In this document: in pieces, positions 22,386 to 34,699 of the stretch
Position numbering within the stretch: position 1 is the first letter of the stretch
Layout of the letters: each line of letters opens with the position of its first letter
From: Corythucha ciliata
Taxonomy: Eukaryota; Arthropoda; Insecta; Hemiptera; Tingidae
NCBI GenBank assembly: GCA_038030265.1
Contig: CM075938.1
Location: 10,827,009 to 10,891,008 of the forward strand
Direction: 5' to 3'
Length of the DNA: 64,000 nucleotides
Translations under genes and position numbers: made by a program
Notes under the pieces: model-generated
The model's input: only the letters and a program-made list of their open reading frames with translations
The model's database searches: none
What the model was told of the DNA's origin: nothing

Positions 22386-22890
22386 GCGTAGATTGTTTTG
22401 AAAATCGAGGATGTTTGGGACTGAATAACGATCTGGGAGTGTTTTGGAGTTCAAGCGGCGGTAATCGCCACAGGGTCGTAACTAGCCGTTTTTTTTTTTT
22501 TTTGTAAACGACGTGCAATGGACTAGACCAAGGACTCTTCGAAGGCCGGCAAATTCCTTCGGAAACCAACTGATTGAAGTATTGTCGGACTTTGTTGTAA
22601 TTTTCAGGGGCTAGACGACGAGATTTAGAAGTAACAGGGTTGCCACTTGTTTTGATAAAGTGTTGGATTGAATGACGAGGAGTTTTGAGCGCTGCGGATG
22701 GTCGTGTGACGGCTGGAAATTCTTGTAGAATTTCGGCACTCCAGTGGCCATGTAATGGTAAAGTGTGGACTGTTGGCGTAGAATCACAGCAAAAGTGACC
22801 ACGTGAGCTTAGTTTATGTTCAGGCAAGAGAGAATTATTAAGGCGTTTCATCCAGCCGTTCAAAATTCTCCGTTTTGCCTTCAAAATCAT
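22357..22890 (-). pseudogene. Gypsy RT N-terminal fragment
   Basis: Minus translation contains HFIKTSGNPVTSKSRRLAP, then [18 protein letters not shown] followed by a poly-Lys run encoded by an A-run (22490-22503) and a frameshift into a YRRLNS-type region. These are RT motifs 1-2 of Gypsy. The catalytic YxDD region is absent. Confidence 0.7.
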
Positions 22891-22898
22891 TTATAAAT

Positions 22899-23365
22899 TA
22901 ATAACTGTTTTAATTCACCCCCCTCCCCTCTCTCGACTCATATGGAAAAACTTGTGGAAGAAAAATTGTAATATATTCGTTTTCGAGCTTTCAACTCAAC
23001 AACATCGTCGTTGCTGTCGTCAATCGTTCCAACGACCACGTCAACCGGCTAACTGCAGCTAGTGGGCTGGTTAACCTTTTTTTTGTCATTTATACTCCGA
23101 CGTTCGTCTTCATACACTTCGTCGTTCGTTTTACACTCCGACCTTCGTCGTCATACGCTCCGTCGTTCATCGTCCCGACACTCCGTCGCTTCTACGTTAA
23201 TTCCGTCGCTCGTCATCGCGACACTCCATCGTCAGAAATCTTTCGTCTGCGACTTTCATCTTTTTCTCGCAATCTACTCCGTCGCCCGTCATTACATCGT
23301 GACACCCCGTCGTCCTGACTATTTGCAACCTGTTCTTCGTTCCAAGTAAAATTAAAACAGTTGTT
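22899..23365. mobile_element. Insertion with 16 bp inverted ends and CGTCG-rich tandem repeats
   Basis: AATAACTGTTTTAATT at 22899 is mirrored by AATTAAAACAGTTGTT at about 23350 (15 of 16 matching). Between them 23000-23330 is a run of imperfect repeats around CTCCGTCGTTCGTC. It separates the protease and RT parts of the Gypsy. AAATT on both outer sides is a possible target duplication. It may be a non-autonomous DNA element or a displaced LTR. Confidence 0.45.
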
Positions 23366-23412
23366 CAAATTCTTTACATATTTATTCTTTACAGTCTAAA
23401 TTCACCGGTCCA

Positions 23413-23895
23413 CTAAACAAGTGTGGCCAGTTTCGTCTCGGTGTCGATGAGTTGGTGTCCCTTTAGGTCTACCATCAACGAAAAATGGTACAAGAAATCA
23501 GCGCCGATAATGGATTTGGAAATGTCGGCTAGTACGAAAGACCAGGTGAAGGGGCGACGTAGGCCAAAGTCGAGGGTCATTTTGAGTTCACCGTAGGTTG
23601 GGATTTGGGTACTGTTAGCAGCGTACAAAGTATACGAGGATGTCGATTTCCTATGTTTGAGGTCGGCGGGGTATACGGATACAGCGGCACCAGTTGAATA
23701 AAAAATCGGCGGCTGTCATAGAGTGTGACGGCGTCCGCCTGAACCGTCGTCACCTTCATTCGTTTTTTTTGGAAATGCGACGGACGGGTCCAAGCACACG
23801 GCTGTCGACATTTGTTTGCTTTGTCGCGAAAATGTGTGTGGTAATAACAGAGGTCGCTGTTGGATCGAGTTTGAGAAGGTGATCGATGTCGGGAT
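23413..23895 (-). pseudogene. Gypsy zinc knuckle and retropepsin remnant
   Basis: The zinc knuckle (C-x2-H-x9-C-x3-C type) is followed by a retropepsin: the active-site segment, read in frame, is STGAAVSVYP in place of the usual DTGA, so the catalytic Asp appears lost. The flap and C-terminal half (YAANSTQIPTYGELKMTLDF and SIIGADFLYHFSLMVDL) are preserved. A frameshift lies near 23690-23700. Confidence 0.65.
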
Positions 23896-24630
23896 TCAGT
23901 TCGGGCTGCGGGATGAGTCACGAGATGGGGTTGACATGCGGCGGAAACGCATTTCTGTTTTGAGAGCAGCGCCTTTTTCGATTAAACGCGAGACGAGAGC
24001 GTAGAGTGCATGGTCGGTTGCCTCTTGAGGTGGTTGGATGGTGCAAATGGTTGGTTCATAAACCTCGAACATGCGGTCAGCGATTCCGGTCAATTTGTCG
24101 AGATCGGAAGGATCGACGGAGACAAGTACGTCTTTCATGCGAGTGGGTAAAGCCTTCAGCCACAAAGTTTTGAGAATCTCTTGAGAAATGTGATTGTAGG
24201 CGAGATGACGCATTTCGCGTAACAGTTGGGAGGGTTTACGATCGCCTAATCGTTGCCCTTCGAGAAGCTTTGTGACACGCTCGTTTTCTGAGTCCGAATA
24301 AATCGAAATGAGACGATTGCGGAGTTGACTGTACGGGTCAGTTGGAGGATTTTTAACTAAATCGGCAATTTGTTTCAGGACGTCGTAGTCGAACTTGGTT
24401 ACACATTCTTGAACTTTGCGGGTCGAACTAGTTATCCGGTTACCAGTGAAGACGGTCTCGGCTTGCAGAAACCAAAGTTCGGGGTCGGCTTTCCAGAAGG
24501 TGGGAAGACGTTCAGCGACACTGTGTGTGACGACGTCAACGGAAGGTAATGGAGTCCGATTGACTGGAGGGGACAGAAGCGGTGGTGCGTCGTCGAGGAA
24601 AAGAGATGTGTCTTGATCCGTTTTAGACAT
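23896..24630 (-). pseudogene. Gypsy gag-like protein
   Basis: A 244-residue open stretch from ATG 24630 contains AERLPTFWKADPELWFLQAE and later RNRLISIYSDSENERVTKLL, LGDRKPSQLLREMRHLA and ILKTLWLKALPTRMKDVL, the conserved capsid-like region of arthropod Gypsy gag. It continues in another frame near 23900 into the zinc knuckle CYYHTHFRDKANKCRQPC. Confidence 0.75.
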
Positions 24631-24656
24631 CGTGGTGTCAGATCACGTCTTTTTCA

Positions 24657-24672
24657 ATGTCAGGGTCACCAA
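24657..24672 (-). other. Gypsy primer binding site
   Basis: Minus strand TGGTGACCCTGAC directly follows the presumed LTR end. The related element at 55.2 kb has TGGTGACCCCGA at the same place. The priming tRNA is not assigned. Confidence 0.5.
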
Positions 24673-24899
24673 TTTAGCGAACGTTGTTTAGAGCGTAACT
24701 GATTCGCTAATTATTATTTTTTTATAAGACAAAATCAAAAGCCGAACTATTTATTTTTTTTTTTACTCAAGTCAGATGAGTAATAATCATCAACAAAAAT
24801 AAACAATTATTAGTGGGATGTTGTTCCACTACAATAGCCACGAAATTACATCATGTGGAGCTCTACATCCTGTGAATTGGCTCTACATCCGCTAAATTG

Positions 24900-26765
24900 C
24901 CCGATTGCATTTGTTTTTGTTTTTTGACGGCGTGGATAGTTCATACATCTCTAGGGATTTATTGCACATTTTGCTTAGCAATTTTTATACTAGAGAACCT
25001 CTACAGGCCCTCTCCTGCCTTGTCCTTCTTTCCAAGTGAAAAAATCTGGTCCCCGCGCACCTTACAGTGGGCTAGGGAGGACCAGGAAAGCGCTAATGTC
25101 AGAAACAATAAAATTTGCTCACCTGTCAATGATAATATTAAGCCCTCGAGTCCCAAGATTGGAGTGTATCGAAAACAATTACAACACTGTGAAATTAAGA
25201 ATTTAATCACTAATAGACAAACGAGTGGCAATGCAGCGGCCCACAAACTCGCCCGCCATGCCAATGGCACAATATTATTTACATTACTTGCTTGGAAGTG
25301 ACTTGAAAATAAACTTAGTGACTGCGAAAAACAGCGTGTTTTACGACTCTCTCTCAAGAAAATATCTTTCGATGAAATTAACATAAAACAATAGAATTGC
25401 ATCAAGCAGAAATTCCCGAACTCGTTTGTCAGGGGACGTGTGTGATCTTCGAATGAATTTAATGTGGGAAAATTTCAAACAAAAAACTGTTTTAGGAAAA
25501 ATTATGTTTGACTGTTGTATCGTCACTAATTCACTTCCCCTCCCTTTTTTGTTTTTTTCTAGAGGAATCGTTTCAAACTCTTACCTTATCCCTTCCAACT
25601 TCTTAATACAGCTCCTGCGGTGCATAGAACGTCAAACTTTTTAAACGGTCGTTTTTCAAGATCCAAAACAAACGTACTAAATTATTAGACCGGCAAAATC
25701 CACTCCCAGCAACACCCCCCCCTCCCCTCTCCAACTCTTCACCATCTCACACTCATCCGCTAACCCATGCTCTCTTTATAAGTATCAAAGTCTTTTTGAT
25801 TCCGTTATACTCTCGACTCTCGAGCACTGAACTAGTTCAACCTGCTTGCGTCTCGCTAAACGCCAAAAACGTGACTGCTGGGTTCGGAGGGGAAGGGAGG
25901 GGATAAGAGGTTTAAGCTTTATTTATACAAAAAAAAAAAAAGTCACCGGTAACGACACTGAGACAATGATGAAAACACCGCCGACGTTATTCTAATTTAT
26001 TCCATTCATTAGTTTGTAATTTTGTTTTTAACAGTTATTTTTTAAACAACTGAATAACGCATGAAGTGTTGGTGAGGGGGGGGGGGCTTCGTACATTCTA
26101 AGTGGTGGTACACGGTGTAGGCCTTTGTTATAATCAAGGCACTTCAATCGTGTTTCACATAGTTTCAATTTTGAAGCAAGACCAAGTTGAATTAGCATAG
26201 ACCGAAGAAACTGATAAGCGGCATAAATAATTAAAAGCTTTTTAAAAGATATTCGGAGGGATTATAGTGAGAATATGTAATTTCTTTCCTCGTTTGATGT
26301 TACGACGGTGCGAAAACAGACGTTGAAATGGTTCCTCTGAATGCCTCGGCTCGGGTTTCACGGACCGGTTCCGTCCACGTATGTTTGATCCCGTTCACCA
26401 CAATTATATGATTATGATTACTCTCTCAATGGCATGGCTCGACGCCCTTTCTGTACGATTAGCCCAGTGATGGGGGGGGGGGGCTTCAATAAATCCCTCG
26501 TTAACACGAGGAAGTAGTGCCTATAAGTAGAAGTAGAATGTCGTGTCATTAATAGGACCAATTGAGATTACCATGTTTAGTGGTAATCTGAATTTTGGGA
26601 CAGAGTTTTCGGATTTCGCAATGGAAATGTGTTCACAGGAGCACTTCGGAGGGTTGTGTTGGCCGATCGCTCACTTTTTGTCTTAAAAACACCTTCATTT
26701 ATGGCTGAAGAAGTTTTAGTGGATCGAGAGAGGGGGAGGGGCGCACTGGGCGCGTGACCAGCGTG
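24900..26765. other. Unique stretch, no supported gene
   Basis: Two opposed 134-residue open stretches around 24897-25405 overlap and show no convincing domain. C- and G-runs occur near 25706-25714, 26078-26086 and 26469-26482. No repeat family recognised. Confidence 0.35.
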
Positions 26766-26950
26766 AAGGCGTTCTAATGTGCTAATCTTGGGGAAATTTC
26801 GAAACAAAAAGTTTGGAAAAAGCGCTGATTTTCGCGTATAAAAAAGCGAAAAAGCGCTGATTAGTAGTAAAAAAAAAAGAAAAAAAATCACTAATTTCAG
26901 GCTAAAAATTGAGAAAAAACTAATATGCGACGATAATTGAGAAAAAAATT

Positions 26951-29880
26951 GAGGAAAAAATGCAGCCAATCGCTCGACAGGCTCAACTATCATTTTTGAA
27001 AAAGCCAATTCTATAGTTTCTCGAGGCAACAAAGGGAATGAAATTGAAAAAAAAAAAAAAAAATCCCCAAAGATCGCTAATTCAGGGTTAAAACTGAAAT
27101 AATCTGCTAAGTACTGCCTAAAATTGAATTAATAAAACGCACATTCGCAAGTAAAATGAAGAAAGACGCCAATTCGCGGATCAATTTGAGAAAATTCGCT
27201 AATTCACGGCTAAAATTGAGAAAAACCTACTGCCAATTCACGGCAAGAGTGAAAAAAAACCGCTAGTATGATGCTAAAATTGAGAAAACGCTAATTCAAG
27301 GATCCGTGATGTGATAAAACCGTAAAACCCACGCTAATTTGGGGCTAAAACTGAGGCAAACTACTAATTCCCGCCTAAAATTAAAGTAAAACGCTCATTC
27401 GCAGCTAAAATGGTGACAAATCTTTGAAAAGTGGCAAATATGTTGGCTAAAATGGAGAAAGACGCTATAATTCATGGATCAATTTGAGATAATGCGCTAA
27501 CTTACAACTAAAAGACTGACGAATGCGGTATTTCGCGGCTAAAATCATGAAACTAAGAAATAATCGCCTCTAAAATTTGGAGAATAAAAAGCTTTACTTC
27601 ACGGCACAAGTAGAGAAAAGGCGCTAAAGGGAAGCTACAATGGATAAAAACGCTAATTCACGGATTTCGTGAATATCCTCTAACTCGAAATTGAGCAATA
27701 GCGGTGATTCGCAAGTGAAATTAAGCAATAATTTGCGGCTAAAGTTCAAAAAATAAATTGCAGCTGAAATTGAATTTAAAAAAACGCTAATTCGCGAATC
27801 AAATTGAGAAAATCCGCAAATTCGTGACTGAAATTGAGGAAACGTGCTAACTCGCGGCTAAAATAAAGATAAAACGCTAATCCGCGTGACTTAATGGTGA
27901 ATTTCACCACCAGGAGTTATTGGTTGGAGTTACCAAACTATCATTGTTTATTGTGAGGCATTTTTTTCTCCAATTCTGAGTTAACGTAACTCAAACCTTA
28001 ACTCACGGCTAAAACAAAGAAACGCGCTATTTCCCGCCTTGGAAATAGATAAAGAGCTCATTCGCTGCTAAAATTTAGAAAATTCGCGGCTAAAAAAGAC
28101 AAAAAGCTGCTGTTCATTCGCTGCTGAAACGGGGGTTTGAACGATAAATAGCTGATCATTTTGAGAAAATCCATTAATTCACGGCTAAAATTGGGTAAAA
28201 GTGGTTAGATCGCGGCAAAAATTGGGAAAAATTGCTAATTCACTGCTAAAATTGAGAAAATGTCAATTTGCAGTTCCTACAGAGGCAAGTCTGTGGCTAA
28301 CACTCAGAAAAAAAGGAAAATATTATCAGATTTATGGTTGAACGTCAAACCCCTCCCACGATAAATAATTGAGAAAAAACGCTGATTTGCTGCTACACAA
28401 ACTGAGGAAAAAATGCAGCCAATCGCTCGACAGGCTCAACTATCATTTTTGAAAAAGCCAATTTTATAGTTTCTCGAGGCAACAAAGGGAATGAAATTAA
28501 AAAAAAAAAAAAAAAAAAATCCAAAGATCGCTAATTCAGGGCTAAAACTGAAATAATCTGCTAAGTACTGCCTAAAATTGAATTAATAAAACGCACATTC
28601 GCAGCTAAAATGAAGAAAGACGCCAATTCGCGGATCAATTTGAGAAAATTCGCTAATTCACGGCTAAAATTGAGAAAAACCTACTGCCAATTCACGGCAA
28701 GAGTGAAGAAAAACCGCTAGTATGATGCTAAAATTGAGGAAAACGCTAATTCAAGGATCCATGATGTGATAAAACCGTAAAACCCACGCTAATTTGGGGC
28801 TAAAACTGAGGCAAACTACTAATTCCCGCCTAAAATTAAAGTAAAACGCTCATTCGCAGCTAAAATGGTGACAAATCTTTGAAAAGTGGCAAATATGTTG
28901 GCTTAAATGAAGAAAGACGCTATAATTCATGGATCAATTTGAGATAATGCGCTAACTTACAACTAAAAGACTGACGGATGCGGTATTTCGCGGCTAAAAT
29001 CATGAAATTAAGAAAAAAACGCCTCTAAAATTGGGAGAATATTTCGCGGGCAAAAATGAGAAAAAGCTTTACTTCACGGCAAAAGTAGAGAAAAGGCGCT
29101 AATGGGAAGCTACAATGGATAAAAACGCTAATTCACGGATTTCGTGAAAATCCTCTAACTCGAAATTGAGCAATAGCGGTGATTCGCAAGTGAAATTAAG
29201 CAATAATTTGCGGCTAAAGTTCAAAAAATAAATTGCAGCTGAAATTGAATTTTAAAAAACGCTAATTCGCGAATCAAATTGAGAAAATCCGCTAATTCGT
29301 GACTGAAATTGAGGAAACGTGCTAACTCGCGGCTAAAATGAAGATAAAACGCTAATCCGCGTGACTTAATGGTGAATTTCACCACCAGGAGTTATAGATT
29401 GGAGTTACCAAACTCTATCATTGTTTATTACGCGAATTGTGAGGCATTTTTTTCTCTAATTCTGAGTTAACGTAGCTCAAACCTTAACTCTCGGATGGGA
29501 AATCCACCGTAAAAAGTTTTAAAAAACCTTAACTCACGGCTAAAACAAAGAAACGCGCTAATTCCCGCCTTGAAAATAGATAAAGAGCTCATTCGCTGCT
29601 AAAATTTAGAAAATTCGCGGCTAAAAAAGACAAAAAGCTGCTGTTCATTCGCTGTTGAAACGGGGGTTTGAACGATAAATAGCTGATCATTTTGAGAAAA
29701 TCCATTAATTCACGGCTAAAATTGGGTAAAAGTGGTTAGATCGCGGCAAAAATTGGGAAAAATAGCTAATTCACTGCTAAAATTGCAGTTCCTACAGAGG
29801 CAAGTTTCTGGCTAACACTCAGAAAAAAAGGAAAATATTATCAGATTTATGGTTGAACGTCAAACCCCTCCCACGATAAA
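26951..29880 (+). repeat. 1.45 kb tandem duplication within type A repeats
   Basis: GAGGAAAAAATGCAGCCAAT at 26951 recurs at 28404 (offset 1453), and CAAACCCCTCCCACGATAAA closes both copies. Copies are nearly identical apart from a roughly 50 bp stretch missing from copy 1 near 27995, a short one missing from copy 2 near 29780, and an A-run length change. Confidence 0.85.
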
Positions 29881-30304
29881 ATCCTAGATGACGGCCGAAA
29901 TTATAAAAAGGTGTCAGTTCGCAGTTTCTCGATCCTACTTTCCGGCCCTAATTGAGGAAAAAACTTCCAATTTGCTGCTGTTGTGACCAGCCCGTGCGTT
30001 ACATTTGTTGAAAAAGCGTTAATTCACGTCCAAAATTGAGAAAAACGTAATATATGGAGCCTGAAATTAGGAAAAATGCTAGTGCGCGGCTAAAATTGAT
30101 AAAAGACCAAATTCGCCTTGTCTGAAGGCAATTTTGTGGGTAAAATCGTCAAAAGCGCTAATTACAAAATAGAGAGAAAATAATTTTGTTTGGCCGAATA
30201 TGATTGGTGGCACGATTTGATTGACGGGCGGGGGCGGGATTTCGACTACAGTGTTGCCATTTCAAGACCGCGCCAATCCAAATACTTCCTTTACCTATAC
30301 TGGA

Positions 30305-30388
30305 AAATGGAATTAATAGATAATTCAATAGATTTATAGATAATAGATAATTAATTATCTAATTTAGATAATTAATAGATAATAATTG
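30305..30388. repeat. TAGATAAT microsatellite
   Basis: Imperfect (TAGATAAT)n, partly palindromic (TTAATTATCTAA). Confidence 0.8.
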
Positions 30389-30884
30389 AGACAATCTACA
30401 CGCGGCAAAAATTGAAAGAAAGTGATGATCGGCGGCTAAAACAGGGGAAACATGCAAATTCATGGTTAAAATTGAGAAAAATCGCTAATCAACTGATAAA
30501 TAAAGGAAAGGCGCTAATTTCCGGCCAAAGTGGATGGCAAAATTCGAAAGAAAAAAATACTAATTCACTGCTCTAAACTCAAGAAAATCGCCAATTTGCG
30601 GCTAAAATGTATAAAAACGTTAATCAGCGGCTAAAATTGAGAAAAACTCGAATTCGTGGCTAAAATTATTTTTAGCTTAGATTGGAGGGTAAATTGAGAA
30701 AAGCTACGAATTTGCTTCTTCCATTGAGAAATAGTGCTGATTCGCAAATAAGGTGTAGAAAAGCGCTAATTCACAGTTTTTAAGCTGAAGAAAAGGGAAT
30801 AATTCATAAATTATTGTAGGAATATGTAAGTAACAATAAAAGTAGTGTGTTGGTGATAACAAAACTAGTAGTGTGACGTCGGGT

Positions 30885-30965
30885 CCTCTTTCCTTATCTG
30901 ATATCCCCTATCGCTACCTGATATCTCGTACACTACCTGACTTACCTGATATCCCTATCAGCGGC
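30885..30965 (+). repeat. Short ACCTGATATC tandem repeats
   Basis: Four to five copies of an approximate CTACCTGATATC unit. The flanking 30840-31100 is otherwise unique. Confidence 0.55.
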
Positions 30966-31109
30966 CAACATAGTGCATCTGCGTTCAGCGCCTGCACACG
31001 TATTTCTTAGTTGAGCGTGGTTAAAGAAACTCATAAATCACGTGCCTTGAACCTAGTAACGTACCGACGTGGAGAGCGGACCGTCCTCCTCTAAGTTTAA
31101 AAATAAAAA

Positions 31110-31570
31110 AATCGGGATTTTTTGTTATAAAGCGTTGATTTGCGGTTAGTAGTATTAATAAGCGCTCGTTTGCCTATAAAGTAAAGAAAAATACACCAAT
31201 TCTTAAGGCAATCAGCACGATTGGCCGGCAGGGTATTTGAATGCAACTTCACTGGTAAAATAAAGAAAATGTGCTTATCCCAAGTTTCTTTAGGCCCTTA
31301 TTAGGAGGCTAAAATTGAGAAACCATGCAAATGTGCTACAACGTTTGAAAAAAGTGCTAATATTCGTGCCTAAAATAGTGTAAAAGCTCTTATTCATGGC
31401 TAAAAGCGAAAAAACACTAATTCGTGCCTAAGAATATAGAAAAGCACCAATTCGCGAAAAAACCGTTTATTTCGTAGCTCAAGAATCTGTAAAAAACCTT
31501 CACCGTTACGCGCTAGTAGTGCGAAACTAGCTTATTTAGCCGTAAAAATGACACTAATAACTCCAAAAAG
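31110..31570 (+). repeat. Type A block, forward
   Basis: Degenerate units such as GCTAATATTCGTGCC with TAAAATAG and AAAAGCACCAATTCGCG. Confidence 0.6.
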
Positions 31571-31589
31571 GCGCAAAGAATCCGTTTAG

Positions 31590-32117
31590 CGATTTCAGGG
31601 CACAAATCGTCAGCAGTTTAGTCATTTTTAAAGGCGCCAAGGCTTTTAGTTTGGCCATTTTCCGGGGCACGAATCGTTCCGTCTAGACCATTTTTAGTGC
31701 GTGATTATCCCAGTCAACGAGTAAATTTATAGAGCACGAGTAGTCAGTTCAGGTAGCCATTTTGAAGTCACCAATCGTCATTCTGTAGCCTCTGTATAGG
31801 ACCGTGAATGATCAGTTTGGCCATTTTTAGAGCGTGAATTGCCAGTTTTGCCATTTTTAGAACTCATTTTATGCATTTTCAATGTTCAGTTTGGCCATTT
31901 TTGTCGCGCAGATGGTCGATTTTGTCAGCTTTAGGACAGGAGTCATGTGCCTAGGCCTTTTCAAATCGCCAGTCGTCTGTTTAAGCATTTATATATAGGG
32001 CACGTGAAGTCAATTTGGTCGTTATTTCGGTGCAAACAGTCGGTATGGTCATTCCCGGAGCGGGGATAGTCAGTTTGATACTATCAGGGCATGAATCCGT
32101 CAGTACTGGCGGATCTG
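31590..32117 (+). repeat. Type B block
   Basis: About 15 units around GTGAATTGCCAGTTTTGCCA and TTTTTAGAAC. It lies between a forward and a reverse type A block. Confidence 0.65.
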
Positions 32118-34380
32118 AATGTATCGGTGCTAGGGTGGAAATCTCTAAGGCCTTTTCCTTACATTTTAGCCAAATTACCGCTATTTCCGCACCATATCAG
32201 CCAATCAGCGCTTACGCCGCGAATGGGTGCTTTTGTCGAATTTACAAGAAAATTAGCGCTTTTCTCAATGTCGGCTGCTTGTAACGTTTTTCTAAATTAG
32301 TGGCATATTCTCGTCCCCTTTTGCGCTTTTTCTCAACTTTAGCATTAATTTAGATTTAATATCCCTTGAATTCGCAATGTTTCTCAACTTTTCTGCAGTT
32401 GCCGTTTTCCACAACTTTAGCTGCAAATTAGCAATTATTTGTAATGTTATTTTTAGCAGGGGCAAGGAAATTAGCACTTGAGCTGAGCACTGAGCTAAAA
32501 ACTAGCGTTTTTCTCGAAGGTTTTTACTCAATATTAGTAGCAAAATAGCGATTTTTTCTGAATTGTTGCCTCTAATTAGCACTTTTTGTTCACCAAGCGC
32601 TACGGATTAGCGATTTTTTCTCAGTGGTTCTGTCGCCCGTAGCCTTAAATTGACGCTTTTTATCAATTTCAGCCTCGAAGTTGCCTGCGGAATTTGACGC
32701 TATTGGAAAATTTTCTCTATTTCAGCAGTGAATTTGTGATTTTGCACTGTTTTAGCCGCTGATCAGCGATTTTTCATAATTTTAGCAGCGTAGTATGGTT
32801 TCTGTTACCCGTGAATTACCGAATTTTGTTCATTTCAGCAAATAAATGACGTTCTTCCGATATTTTAGCTGTAAATTGGCAATTTTCCCAATTAGCACTT
32901 TTTTTCTTTTTTTTCAATTTAGGCTGAAAACGAACCTTTCTTTTGATTTTAGCCTGGGCCAATTATCGATTGTATCCACATTAGCCGCAAATTAGCGGGT
33001 TCTTTTATATTTTGGCACCTCCTTAGCCATTTTGTTCTACTTTTAGCTATAGATTAATAATTCTTCTCATTTCTAGCCACAAACCAGTTTTTTTTGTTTT
33101 TTTTTTTACCTACAGTTTTTCTCCATTTTAGCCACAAAGTTGCCCTCAGAAGGCAAAAAGGTGCGCATTAAAATTTGAAATTTCAACACATTTTATCCGC
33201 GAATTTGTGATTTTCCTCAATTTTAGCCGCGAATCAGCGCTTTTTTTCCATTTTAGCAGGCGTAGAAGCGTTTCTAGCCTGTGAATTCGCGAATTTTGTC
33301 TATTTTAGCCACAAATTGGCGTTGTCCTCAATTTTTAACCGGGAATTGTACTTTTTCCCAATTTGAGCTAAAAACTAGAGTTTTTCTTCATTTATGCGTT
33401 TTTATAACATTTTAGTCCCGCATTGGCATTTTTTCATTCAATTTTTGCTATGGATTAGCGTTTTTTTGCTTATTTTTAGCATCGAACGGAAGCTACGCAT
33501 TTTTAGCCGCGGGTTAGTGTTTTTTTTTCAATTTTTGCAGCCCAGTAGCGTTTGTATCGCTTGCATTAGCAATTTTCCTCGATTTTAGCCACGAATTGGC
33601 GTTTTCCTCATTTTCAGCTGCAGATTAGCCATTTTTGGCAGCGAATTAGCACTTTTTCTCAATTTGAGCTGAAAATTAGTGTTTTTCTTAACTTTAGCCG
33701 CGCTATAATGAGTAATTTTTTAATCTTAGCCGCATTGTTTTTTAAATGTTAGCCCCGCATTTAAGCAATTTGTTTCTACTTCTTGCTATGGTTTTGCGCT
33801 GTTTTACAGTTTGAGGCCTCAAATCTTTTAGAAGCTACAGATTTGCGTTTTCTCTATTTCAGCCCCGAATTTATGGTTTTATTCATTTGTATATTCGCGA
33901 ATTAACGTTTTAATTCAACTTTATCCGCAAATTAGCGATTTTTCTCGCTGTGAAATAGCGTTTTCGACTAATTTTGCAGTGAATTAGCATATCTATTCTT
34001 TATGCGAATGGGCGATTTTTCGCCATTTCAGTCTGAATTTGCTATTTTTGCCCAATTTCAACCCGTATTAGCGTTGTTTTTGTCAATATTAGCCACGAGT
34101 TTTTTTTTTTTTTTTTTTTTTTTTACTTGTACTTCCTTGAATCAGTGGCGTGTATTCTCAATTATGAGGCCCAAAAACAACAATTTTGCGTTGGTTTCTA
34201 CATTTTAGCCGTGGAATGGCCGCCATACACCGCGGAATCGACGATTTTTTCTCATTTTCGGTCTGGAAGTTGCATCGTGAGACCATGAATTAGCGCTTTT
34301 TCGCAGTTACAGCCTCGAATAATAGCACTTTTTTTCAAGTTTTTGCCTCGACAGTTTAGCTAGAGTCAGGTTTGCTAATA
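32118..34380 (-). repeat. Near full-length type A element, reverse orientation
   Basis: Opens with the inverted right-end words GAATGTATCGGTGCTAGGG, TGGAAATCTC and TAAGGCCTTTTCC, runs for about 70 units with landmarks GAAGTTGCCTGCGG (32668) and AAAGTTGCCCTCAGAAGG (33138), and ends in the inverted left-end region at 34140-34380. This is one of the two best complete copies (about 2.25 kb). Confidence 0.75.
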
Positions 34381-34384
34381 TAGT

Positions 34385-34690
34385 ACGTCAAGGCAAGGCG
34401 CGAATGGTCGATTTTGTAATTTTCAGAGCAGTAATCATATCCGTTTAAGTATTTTCGGGACGCAGATCGTTAGTTTAACCATTTTTAGGGAGCTTGGAGT
34501 CAGTTTGACAATTATTCAGAGCGCATCGGCGAGCATAAAGCTTAGCCTTTAGCCATTTTTTTAAGGCGCGAGTCATCGCCTTTGCTATTTTGAGGTGCGA
34601 ATAGTCAGTATTTAGACGTTTTCAAGTCCGTCAAGCCATCAGTTTGACCACTTTTGGCGCAATAAGTGTGATTTGTATCATTGTTTGCAA
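34385..34690 (+). repeat. Type B block
   Basis: Units like GCGAATGGTCGATTTTG and GCAGATCGTTAGTTTAACCA with TTTTTAGGGAGC. Confidence 0.55.
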
Positions 34691-34699
34691 CATAATGAG

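Larger units (their letters stand above)
22360..24900 (-). mobile_element. Gypsy LTR retrotransposon remnant
   Basis: Minus strand order: LTR-like AT-rich sequence (from about 24674 upward), a primer-binding-site-like TGGTGACCCTGAC (24672-24660), gag (24630-23896), zinc knuckle and protease (about 23900-23413), a 465 bp insertion (22899-23365) and the first part of the RT (22890-22357). RNase H, integrase and the 3' LTR are missing. The gag start, knuckle and primer site resemble those of the Gypsy at 51.2-55.3 kb, so they are related families. Confidence 0.75.
26770..30830 (+). repeat. Long type A array, forward, with internal 1.45 kb tandem duplication
   Basis: Starts with the left-end words TTCTAATGTGCTAATCTTGG at 26773 and continues for about 4 kb of degenerate units. 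A 1.45 kb segment is present twice (26951-28372 and 28404-29880). The landmark TTGTCTGAAGGCAATTTTG is at about 30114. Confidence 0.8.

Noticed and set aside
23062..23349. 95-codon Arg/Ser-rich frame
   Set aside because: It is a translation of the CGTCG minisatellite and mirrors its periodicity.
24897..25405. Two opposed 134-residue open stretches, one containing SGNAAAHKLARHANG reminiscent of an RNase H end
   Set aside because: No other RNase H motifs are present and the frames overlap antiparallel; resemblance is too short to support.
26577..27032. 151-residue minus-strand frame rich in Phe and Leu
   Set aside because: Most of it is a translation of type A repeats and A-runs; no domain.
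30305..34380. Regular ~30 bp repeats considered as a CRISPR array
   Set aside because: Units are degenerate with no constant repeat/variable spacer split, the context is eukaryotic and no cas genes exist.
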